From assembly GCA_025450035.1 (NCBI GenBank), contig JANWIF010000013.1, positions 1 to 43,197 on the forward strand: a stretch of 43,197 bases of DNA, in the 5' to 3' direction. This document shows positions 34,805 through 43,197 of this stretch, piece after piece (the stretch's first letter is position 1; each line of letters opens with the position of its first letter). The notes below the pieces were generated by a model. It was not told the DNA's origin. It saw nothing but the letters and a program-made list of their open reading frames with translations, and made no database searches. The position numbers were made by a program, and so were the translations under genes. This DNA is from Gemmatimonadaceae bacterium. Its GTDB lineage: Bacteria > Gemmatimonadota > Gemmatimonadetes > Gemmatimonadales > Gemmatimonadaceae.

Positions 34805-35631
34805 GCCCCACGCCTCCGCCACTGGACGCGCCGCCCGCGGGGCAACCCACCGCCGCGCCGTCGCTCTCGTGGAGCGCCCGCATCGCGGTGTTCACGCGAA
34901 TGTTCGCGGTGCAAGGGTCGTGGAACTACGAAGTGATGCTCGGTCCGGGAATCGGCTTCTGCGTCGAGCCGGCATTGCGCGAGCTGCCCGGCGGCGCCGA
35001 TGGCGCTGCGTATCACGAGGCGCTGGCGCGCGAGACGCGCTTCTTCAATGCGCACCCGTACCTCGCCGCCGTCGCCATTGGTTCCCTCATTCGCGCCGAG
35101 CTCGACGGACAACCGGCGCCGCAGATCGAACGGTTCCGAACCGCCATGTGCGGACCACTCGGCAGCTTGGGCGACCGGCTGGTCTGGGCCGGCTGGCTCC
35201 CCTTCTGCTCCCTGGCGGCGCTCCTCGCGTTCGGACTCGGTGCCGGCCCCTTGGTGGTGGTCGTTCTCTTCCTCGGACTCTACAATGCGGGACATATTGG
35301 CTTGCGTGCCTGGGGGGTGAGCACCGGCTGGCGGAGCGGGCTCCGCGTGGCCTCGGCGTTGGGCACACCACTCCTGCGACACGGGCCGCAGTATCTCGCT
35401 CGTGCCGTGCTGTTCCTGGCTGGAGTCGCGCTTCCGCTCGCCATCGCTCGTGTGTTAGGCGGACGGGCAAAGGAGATAACGCTCCACCAATGGTTGCTCG
35501 CGATGCCCGCGGCCACACTCGCCGCACTGGTCCTGGCCGCCGTGCTCATCCGCCTCCCCGCGCGCGTCGAAGGATGGCGCGCCGCGCTCGCGGTCCTCGG
35601 CGTGCTGATCCTTATCTCGATCTCCAGATGA
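34801..35631 (+). CDS. PTS mannose-family EIID component
   Basis: A 276-residue EIID that pairs with EIIC in the membrane. The family signature is visible: FAVQGSWNYEVMLGPGIGF near residues 37-55 and TRFFNAHPYLAA near 79-90, then GPLGSLGDRLVWAGW and several C-terminal membrane segments. GTG 34801 overlaps the EIIC stop. The proline-rich first 20 residues are not conserved. The stop overlaps the HPr start. Confidence 0.85.
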   Translation: MSPTPPPLDAPPAGQPTAAPSLSWSARIAVFTRMFAVQGSWNYEVMLGPGIGFCVEPALRELPGGADGAAYHEALARETRFFNAHPYLAAVAIGSLIRAELDGQPAPQIERFRTAMCGPLGSLGDRLVWAGWLPFCSLAALLAFGLGAGPLVVVVLFLGLYNAGHIGLRAWGVSTGWRSGLRVASALGTPLLRHGPQYLARAVLFLAGVALPLAIARVLGGRAKEITLHQWLLAMPAATLAALVLAAVLIRLPARVEGWRAALAVLGVLILISISR

Positions 35632-35897
35632 TCATGGAACGTTCCGTCCGGATCGTGAACAAGAACGGCCTGCACGCGCGACCCGCGGCCGAGTTGGTGA
35701 AGACCGCGTCGCGCTTCCAGAGCGAGATTACCATGGTGCGCGACGATCTCGAGGTGAATGGCAAAAGCATCATGGGCGTGATGATGCTCGCCGCGGAGTG
35801 CGGAGCCGAGTTGCTCGTGCGCGCGGATGGTCCGGATGCCGAGCAGGCGGTGACGGCGATTGTCGCCCTCGTCGAACGCAAGTTCGGGGAGAGATAG
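35628..35897 (+). CDS. ptsH: phosphocarrier protein HPr
   Basis: An 89-residue HPr. The EI-phosphorylated His16 is in NKNGLHARPAAELV and the regulatory Ser47, target of HprK, is in VNGKSIMGVMML. Both sites intact means phosphotransfer and kinase control are both possible. The ATG 35628 overlaps the EIID stop; an in-frame ATG six bases later is an alternative. It ends with one base shared with ptsI (TAGTG). Confidence 0.94.
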   Translation: MIMERSVRIVNKNGLHARPAAELVKTASRFQSEITMVRDDLEVNGKSIMGVMMLAAECGAELLVRADGPDAEQAVTAIVALVERKFGER

Positions 35898-37669
35898 TGG
35901 ATCGCCAATTGGTCGGCATCCCCGCGTCGCCCGGCATCATTCTGGGCTCGGTCCACCACCTGCTCTGGGAGGTGCCCGAGGTTCCGCAGCGCATTATCGA
36001 CGACGACAGAGTGGACGATGAGATCGCGCGCTTCCACACCACGCTCGAGCGTGCGCGCGAGCGGCTGCGGAAGGTGCGCGCACGCGCGGCTGGCCAGGCC
36101 GGCGAAGAGGAAGCGCGTATCTTCGATGCGCAGCTGTTCATTCTCGAGGATCAGGAGCTCATCGGCCGCGTCGAGGGGCTGATCCGGCAAAACCTGGGCG
36201 CCGAGTCCGCGTTCGAGATCACCATGCTCGAATGGCGGCATCACTTTGCGCGCCACGCCTCGCCCATGATGCGCGAGCGCGTGGGTGACATCACCGACGT
36301 GCAGATTCGCGTGCTGTCGCTCCTCCTCGGTCTTCCCGATCATGATCCGGTGGACTTGCCCAAAGGCGCCAACGCGATCCTGGTAACGCACGACCTCACG
36401 CCGAGCCTCACCGTGCAGCTCGCCCGCGAGGCCATTGCCGCGATCGCGACCGATGCCGGCACGCGCGTGTCGCACGTCGCCATCCTTGCCCGCTCACTCG
36501 GCATCCCGGCTGTCGTCGGGCTGCGCACGGCCACCCAACGACTCAAGGGTGGCGAGCGCGCCATTCTGGATGGCGCGACGGGCACGCTGCTCATCGACCC
36601 CACCGACGCCGAGATTTCCACCTTCCAGGCGCGGTCGCGCCGCGCGACCGCACTGGTGGCCGAGCTCGCGCACATGGCGCACGTGGAGCCGGTGACGCGC
36701 GACGGCGTCCGCCTAACGCTGCGCGCGAACGTGGATCTTCCCGAGGAGGTCGCTGCGGCGGTCACCAGCGGCGCCGATGGCGTGGGGCTCATGCGCACCG
36801 AGTTCCTGATGGTCGGCCGCACCACCCTCCCCGATGAGGAAGAGCAATATCGTGCCTACCGCCGCGTGGTCGAAGCCTTCGGCCGCCATCCGGTGGTGAT
36901 CCGCACGTTCGACATCGGCGGCGACAAGCTCCCGGTAGGCGGGCATCCCACCGAAGCCAATCCGTTTCTCGGGTGGCGCGCCATCCGCATGTGCCTCGAC
37001 GAACCGGACATGTTCCGCGTGCAGCTGCGCGCGCTGCTGCGCGCCGCGATGCACGGTGATCTGCGTATCATGCTCCCGCTCATCGTGAGCGTGGCCGAGG
37101 TACGGCGCGCGCGTGAACTCCTCGAGCTCGCCGCTAAAGAGCTCACCGAACGCGGTACGCCGCACCGCGCAAGCGTCCCCCTTGGCGTCATGGTTGAAAC
37201 ACCGGCCGCAGCGGTGGCGGCGGACACGTTTGCCGGGGAAGCAGAGTTTTTCAGCGTTGGTACGAACGACCTGACGCAGTACACGCTCGCGGTGGATCGT
37301 GGCAACGCCAACATTGCCGATCGCTTCACCCCACTGCATCCGGGCGTTCTGCGCCTGATTCAACGCACGGTGGCTGTTGGCGCCGAGCACGGCATTGACG
37401 TGACCGTCTGCGGCGAGATGGCGTCCCAGCCGCTTATGGCATGCGCGCTCATCGGACTGGGCGTACGCCAACTCAGCGTGTCGCCGCGCGCGGTGCCGCT
37501 CATGAAGCGCCTCGCCTGCGCGATCGCGATCTCCGACGCCGAGCGCGCTGCCGCGCACGCGATTACGGCGCGCACCGCCGCCGATGCGGAACGGGTCCTC
37601 GCGCGTCATCTTGCCGAGAGCGCGGCCGGCGATCCGTTCCTGCACGACGGGTTGTCCGACTCCTCGTAG
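35897..37669 (+). CDS. ptsI: PTS enzyme I, phosphoenolpyruvate-protein phosphotransferase
   Basis: A 590-residue EI that takes phosphate from PEP and gives it to HPr. The N-terminal HPr-binding part has GIPASPGI near the start. The active His193 lies in GTRVSHVAILARSLGIPAVV. The PEP-binding C-terminal domain has EFFSVGTNDLTQYTLAVDR, DRFTPLHPGV and Cys505 in VCGEMAS. It matches the family in full. GTG 35897 shares a base with the HPr stop. A TTGTCC/TATCAT promoter for metK overlaps its end. It has no GAF domain, unlike EI-Ntr (PtsP), so it is the general EI. Confidence 0.96.
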   Translation: MDRQLVGIPASPGIILGSVHHLLWEVPEVPQRIIDDDRVDDEIARFHTTLERARERLRKVRARAAGQAGEEEARIFDAQLFILEDQELIGRVEGLIRQNLGAESAFEITMLEWRHHFARHASPMMRERVGDITDVQIRVLSLLLGLPDHDPVDLPKGANAILVTHDLTPSLTVQLAREAIAAIATDAGTRVSHVAILARSLGIPAVVGLRTATQRLKGGERAILDGATGTLLIDPTDAEISTFQARSRRATALVAELAHMAHVEPVTRDGVRLTLRANVDLPEEVAAAVTSGADGVGLMRTEFLMVGRTTLPDEEEQYRAYRRVVEAFGRHPVVIRTFDIGGDKLPVGGHPTEANPFLGWRAIRMCLDEPDMFRVQLRALLRAAMHGDLRIMLPLIVSVAEVRRARELLELAAKELTERGTPHRASVPLGVMVETPAAAVAADTFAGEAEFFSVGTNDLTQYTLAVDRGNANIADRFTPLHPGVLRLIQRTVAVGAEHGIDVTVCGEMASQPLMACALIGLGVRQLSVSPRAVPLMKRLACAIAISDAERAAAHAITARTAADAERVLARHLAESAAGDPFLHDGLSDSS

Positions 37670-37680
37670 CTCGGTATCAT
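37652..37680 (+). promoter_or_regulatory. candidate promoter of metK
   Basis: TTGTCC (37652-37657), a 17-base spacer and TATCAT (37675-37680), placed over the last bases of ptsI. The -10 matches consensus at five of six positions. Transcription would begin near 37687. I see no SAM riboswitch in the leader up to metK. Confidence 0.45.
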
Positions 37681-37747
37681 TCGACCGTCGTTTCGCCCCC
37701 GATCACACGCGGTGCGCCGCAGCGCGCTGGCCGCACCGGAGATTCGC

Positions 37748-40370
<2,623 letters not shown>

Positions 40371-40373
<3 letters not shown>

Positions 40374-40467
40374 TGGTGGTTGGCAGTTGGTGGTCGGTGG
40401 TTGGTCACGGCGCCTACGACCGCAGTTCGATGTTGCCAACCACCAAGCTCCAACCACCAACCACCAG
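40371..40467. repeat. GGTTGGTGG-rich imperfect inverted repeat, copy 2
   Basis: This element starts at the ahcY stop (TGATGG) and ends about 24 bases before the next gene. A perfect 12-base stem is TGGTGGTTGGCA (40374-40385) against TGCCAACCACCA (40434-40445). An alternative 17-base stem pairs 40388-40404 with 40450-40466 with one mismatch, so two competing hairpins are possible. Sequence and layout match the element between asnS and mazG. It may end ahcY transcription while allowing the next gene, whose Shine-Dalgarno GGGAGGAAGG follows at once, to be read separately or at lower level. Confidence 0.75.
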
Positions 40468-40490
40468 TTCTCCCACTCTGGGAGGAAGGA

Positions 40491-41030
40491 ATGATCGAAG
40501 TCAAAGTGGCGCGGCTTGGCCTGGACAGTGTGTCCAACTCCTATGTCGTGATCTTGCAGGAGAAAGACGGCGAGCGGCTGCTGCCCATCTGGATCGGGCA
40601 GCCGGAGGCGGAGTCGATTGTGATGGAGATGCAGAACATCCAACCGCCGCGGCCGCTCACACATGATCTCTGCAAGCGGCTCATTCTCGGAATGGGCGCG
40701 TCGCTGAGGCGAGTGGAGATCACCAAGGTGCAGGACAACACGTACTATGCCGAGCTGCACCTGCACCGCGGCGAAGAGGTGTTTCACATCGACGCCCGAC
40801 CGTCCGACAGCATCGCCATCGCCCTGCGTCTCTCGGCGCCCATCTACGCGCAAGATTCGCTGCTTACGGCGATCGCGGTCGAAGATGCGGAAGAGCAGGG
40901 CAGTGGGGACGCGATGACGTTTTCCTCCGACGACCCCGCGCACGTCGAATCGCTTCGGTTGTCGGCGGAACAGCTCAAGGCGTACCTCGAGAAAATGCGC
41001 CCCGAAGACTTCGGAAAGTTTACTCTGTAA
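40491..41030 (+). CDS. bifunctional nuclease family protein (DUF151)
   Basis: A 179-residue protein of the BFN/DUF151 family. Recognised by VVILQEKDGERLLPIWIG, PRPLTHDLCKRLI and RPSDSIAIALRLSAPIYA, all in the usual order. Plant and some bacterial members have nuclease activity, but the bacterial role is unclear. The last about 55 residues form an acidic, then helical extension. The ATG at 40491 has the very strong Shine-Dalgarno GGGAGGAAGG. It may share a transcript with the preceding ahcY across the repeat. It ends 15 bases before the next gene. Confidence 0.85.
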   Translation: MIEVKVARLGLDSVSNSYVVILQEKDGERLLPIWIGQPEAESIVMEMQNIQPPRPLTHDLCKRLILGMGASLRRVEITKVQDNTYYAELHLHRGEEVFHIDARPSDSIAIALRLSAPIYAQDSLLTAIAVEDAEEQGSGDAMTFSSDDPAHVESLRLSAEQLKAYLEKMRPEDFGKFTL

Positions 41031-41045
41031 GGAGCAGCCACCCGG

Positions 41046-42344
41046 GTGCGTCGTGGTTCTCAGCGTGTCGGGCGGCCAGCCGCGTTAGGCGGCCGCTCTC
41101 GTGCTGGCCGGTTGGTGCCCGTGCTGGCCGCCGCCATGGTCATGTCGTTCGCGTTCCATCCGGCCGCGGCGCGAGCGCAGGACGCTGCCAACCTGCTCCC
41201 TCCCGACACGACTGTCGTGGCCGGCGAAGCGCCGCGCGTGGTCAGCGGCCGCGTGGTCCGTCCCGACGCACAAGCCACGGATTCGCAGGGCGTCGCGGGC
41301 GTTTCCGGCATCTGGGTCACGCTCCACCGCGTGGGGTCCGACACCGCGGGGGCCGTGGACTCCGCACGCACGCGGGCCGGTGGTGCCTACACGTTTCGGT
41401 ACCGCCGCCGCGGCCGCGGCGATGCGATCTACTTCGTGTCCGCTTCGTACGCCGGGATCGCCTACTTCTCGCTGCCGCTCCTGTCGCCGCGCGTCGTGGG
41501 CGACAGCGCCGAGATCACCGTTTACGACACCACGAGCGGTCCGGTGCCACTCCACGTGCGTGGGCGCCACGTCATCGTCTCCTCGCCTAACGCCGACGGA
41601 ACGCATGACATCGTCGAGGTCTACGAAATCGCCAACGACAGCGCGGTCACCCTGATCTCGCGCGACGACGCGCACCCCACGTGGACGGCCACTCTCCCCG
41701 TCGGTGCGACGCAATTCGCCGTCGGGCAGAGCGACATCTCGCCGCGCGCGGTGCGCGACGATTCCGGCAGGGTCGTGGTTGTCGCCCCGTTCGCGCCCGG
41801 TCTCAAGCAGCTCTCGTTCTCGTACCGCCTGCCTGCGCCTTCGTTCCCGCTCCACATGGCGCTGACCAACGCGGCCACCGTGCTCGAAGTACTGGCCGAG
41901 GATCCGCGGGCCACCGTGACAGGCGCGCGACTGGCGCGCGTCGAGCCGGTGAGCATCGAGGGGCGCCGCTTCGAGCGGTACCTCGCCCGTGACGTGCCGG
42001 CGAACGCGGTGCTCGCCGTGGACGAGCCGAACGCCGGCGGTCACTCGCGCCAGCAGCACTACGTCGTGGTGCTCGCCCTGGCGGTAGGCCTCGCGATGCT
42101 CGGTGCGTTGGGCTTCGTGTTCGCGCGCCAGCGCCCGGGGACGCGATCGGTCGCTGCGTCGGGGGCAGGGAAGGCGGCGTCCGATCCCGCCCAACAGATC
42201 GCGCGCGAGATCGCCGAACTGGACGCCGGATTCGAACATCACCCGGCGCCGTCGAGCGAAACGCGCGCGGCGTACCAGCAGCGTCGCGCGGCGCTCAAGC
42301 AGTCGCTGGCCCGCGTGCTTGACGCGCGGCGCACGCAAGGGTAG
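41046..42344 (+). CDS. secreted, C-terminally anchored protein of unknown function
   Basis: A 432-residue predicted exported protein. An N-terminal signal (basic start, VPVLAAAMVMSFAF, cleavage after AARA-QD) is followed by a beta-rich domain with GVSGIWVTLHRVG and ARTRAGGAYTFRYRR, which resembles carboxypeptidase-regulatory or Cna-B type sheets. A second beta domain follows. Near residues 339-358 there is one membrane helix (YVVVLALAVGLAMLGALGF), and then a cytoplasmic coiled tail of about 70 residues ending LARVLDARRTQG. Function unknown. GTG start with AGGAG upstream; it directly precedes the cobalamin riboswitch. Confidence 0.75.
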   Translation: MRRGSQRVGRPAALGGRSRAGRLVPVLAAAMVMSFAFHPAAARAQDAANLLPPDTTVVAGEAPRVVSGRVVRPDAQATDSQGVAGVSGIWVTLHRVGSDTAGAVDSARTRAGGAYTFRYRRRGRGDAIYFVSASYAGIAYFSLPLLSPRVVGDSAEITVYDTTSGPVPLHVRGRHVIVSSPNADGTHDIVEVYEIANDSAVTLISRDDAHPTWTATLPVGATQFAVGQSDISPRAVRDDSGRVVVVAPFAPGLKQLSFSYRLPAPSFPLHMALTNAATVLEVLAEDPRATVTGARLARVEPVSIEGRRFERYLARDVPANAVLAVDEPNAGGHSRQQHYVVVLALAVGLAMLGALGFVFARQRPGTRSVAASGAGKAASDPAQQIAREIAELDAGFEHHPAPSSETRAAYQQRRAALKQSLARVLDARRTQG

Positions 42345-42360
42345 CTTGACGTCGACAACT

Positions 42361-42515
42361 GAAATGCAGCGGTCGCGGGTTCCGGAAGCCGGTGAAACTC
42401 CGGCGCGGTCCCGCCACTGTAACGGGAATGTCGTTGCGATACTCGAAACGCCACTGACCTCGGTCGGGAAGGCGAGTGTCGCATCCCGGAGCCAGGAGAC
42501 GCCTCGCGCCCGCGC
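42361..42515 (+). promoter_or_regulatory. cobalamin (adenosylcobalamin) riboswitch
   Basis: The conserved sequence is clear: GAAGCCGGTGAAACTCCGG then GCGGTCCCGCCACTGTAACGGG (about 42385-42426). The B12 box GAGCCAGGAGAC (42489-42500) follows about 60 bases on. These are the core and B12 box of the class I cobalamin riboswitch. It lies in the 275-base gap before a BtuF-like gene. When B12 is plentiful the downstream gene should be shut off. The exact edges are estimated. Confidence 0.92.
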
Positions 42516-42590
42516 CACTCGATCAGACCCTCGGAGGAAGGGGCTGGTGGCGTTGCGCGGTGACTGCGGTCGCCTGACGCACTCCCACCT

Positions 42591-42615
42591 GGCATCTCCC
42601 TTCGCGGGAGGTGCC
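42591..42615 (+). promoter_or_regulatory. Shine-Dalgarno-sequestering hairpin downstream of the riboswitch
   Basis: GGCATCTCCC (42591-42600) pairs with GGGAGGTGCC (42606-42615) over ten pairs with one G-U, around a five-base loop. The 3' arm contains GGGAGG, the only Shine-Dalgarno for the GTG at 42620. The hairpin would therefore hide the ribosome site, the expected expression platform of a translation-controlling riboswitch. A short T-run follows but it is interrupted, so a terminator is less likely. Confidence 0.7.
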
Positions 42616-42619
42616 TTTC

Positions 42620-43197
42620 GTGTTTCTACGGGCTGCGTGGGTTCGCCGGATGGCTGTTGGAGTCGTCGCACTGTGCACGCTGGCGTGCGCCGCGCGCGAC
42701 GTGCCAAGGCATTCGCCGGTCGCCGATGACTTTGGTGTGCCTGTGGCCGCGGGCACCGAGTCCCATCCCGCGCGCATCGTCTCGCTGAGTCCGGCCACCA
42801 CGGAGATCCTATTCGCGATCGGTGCCGGCTCGCGCGTGGTGGGGCGTACGCACTGGGACCTCTGGCCCGAATCCGCGCGATTGGTGCCCGATGTGGGTGA
42901 CGGGCTCCGTCCGAACGTCGAGGCGGTGCTGGCCACCCACCCCGACCTCGTGGTGCTGTACGCGAGTCGCGACGATCACACGGCGGCGAACCAGCTGCGC
43001 GCGGCGGGGGTGCCGGTGATCGCGCTCCGCACCGACCGCATCGCCGATTTCCAGCGGGCGACGCGGGTGTTGGGCCGGGCCACGGGGGACAGCGCGCGTG
43101 CCGAGATGACCATCGATACGGTGATGCGCACGCTCGGCCGCGTGCGTGCCGCCACGGCCACCCTTGCGCGCCCAGCGGTGTTCTGGCACGTGTGGGA
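42620..43197 (+). CDS. BtuF-like vitamin B12 ABC transporter binding protein (3' end missing)
   Basis: The first 192 residues of a periplasmic-binding lipoprotein-type protein, cut by the window end. GTG 42620 follows GGGAGG by eight bases. A weak lipobox (T-L-A-C, Cys23) is present. The mature part has ARIVSLSPATTEILFAIGAG, VVGRTHWDLWPE and VLATHPDLVVLYAS, typical of the class III (BtuF/FhuD) binding proteins for B12 or haem/siderophore. The cobalamin riboswitch immediately upstream points to B12. Permease and ATPase genes should lie outside the window. This partner would supply cofactor for the B12-dependent mutase at 20 kb. Confidence 0.85.
   Translation, partial: MFLRAAWVRRMAVGVVALCTLACAARDVPRHSPVADDFGVPVAAGTESHPARIVSLSPATTEILFAIGAGSRVVGRTHWDLWPESARLVPDVGDGLRPNVEAVLATHPDLVVLYASRDDHTAANQLRAAGVPVIALRTDRIADFQRATRVLGRATGDSARAEMTIDTVMRTLGRVRAATATLARPAVFWHVW

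Noticed and set aside
42591..42630. Rho-independent terminator after the riboswitch
   Set aside because: The hairpin is good but the following T-run is interrupted (TTTCGTGTTTC) and lies in the start region, so SD sequestering fits better.
41085..42707. A long minus-strand open frame of 540 codons antisense to 41046-42344
   Set aside because: It is a GC-driven shadow of the plus-strand gene and riboswitch; it covers the conserved riboswitch, has no recognisable domain and an Arg-rich, implausible composition. Other long antisense frames (for example 18502-19803 and 26870-28111) were dropped for the same reason.

Overview
The window is GC-rich, Gram-negative-type bacterial chromosome. Most genes after about 6.4 kb lie on the plus strand, with many GTG starts and many 4-base stop/start overlaps. 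Lipoproteins, beta-barrel-like secreted proteins with Ala-Gln cleavage sites, a separate large subunit of methylmalonyl-CoA mutase, a ComFB/ComEC pair and a mannose-family PTS operon with HPr kinase together suggest Gemmatimonadota or a relative. That assignment is inference; no rRNA or other phylogenetic marker was compared. No rRNA, tRNA, CRISPR array or intact insertion sequence was seen.

Layout. 1-4 kb: the 3' part of recG, then a minus-strand sensor kinase with a QseG-like lipoprotein. 4-6.4 kb: asnS and mazG converge on a GGTTGGTGG-type inverted-repeat element. 6.4-12.9 kb: alr, deoB and cdd, then a lipoprotein, an outer-membrane protein and a receiver-histidine kinase. 12.9-18.7 kb: two tRNA methylthiotransferase genes (mtaB, miaB) flank a frameshifted DNA-methyltransferase remnant; comFB and comEC follow. 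18.6-21.7 kb: an FBPase carrying an in-frame HExxH-type N-terminal domain, then methylmalonyl-CoA mutase. 21.8-26.9 kb: fmdB with an Arg-Ser-Glu repeat tail, argS, a PfkB kinase, purM and a beta-barrel-like protein.

26.9-37.7 kb is a nearly gapless run: riboflavin genes ribD-ribE-ribBA-ribH, nusB, a GT4 glycosyltransferase, a short ribosome hibernation factor, HPr kinase/phosphorylase, all four mannose-family EII components, HPr and EI. This gives a phosphorelay from PEP to an EII complex plus the kinase that gates HPr. 37.7-41 kb: metK and ahcY (methyl cycle), a second GGTTGGTGG inverted repeat and a bifunctional-nuclease-family gene. 41-43.2 kb: a membrane-anchored secreted protein, a cobalamin riboswitch with a hairpin that would hide the Shine-Dalgarno, and a BtuF-like B12-binding lipoprotein cut by the window end. 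B12 uptake fits the B12-dependent mutase at 20 kb.

The main unexplained signal is a repeated heptamer, GTTAGGC/GCCTAAC. I count 34 copies (12 within the 10-mer GCGTTAGGCG), against about 5 expected by base composition. It lies in most genes and on both strands, although it forces rare TTA and CTA codons. Because comEC is present, a DNA-uptake-like or other genome-marking role is worth testing. Further items for a second look are the paired inverted-repeat elements that both begin at a TGATGG stop-codon context, the HExxH-FBPase fusion, the methyltransferase remnant and the riboswitch hairpin.
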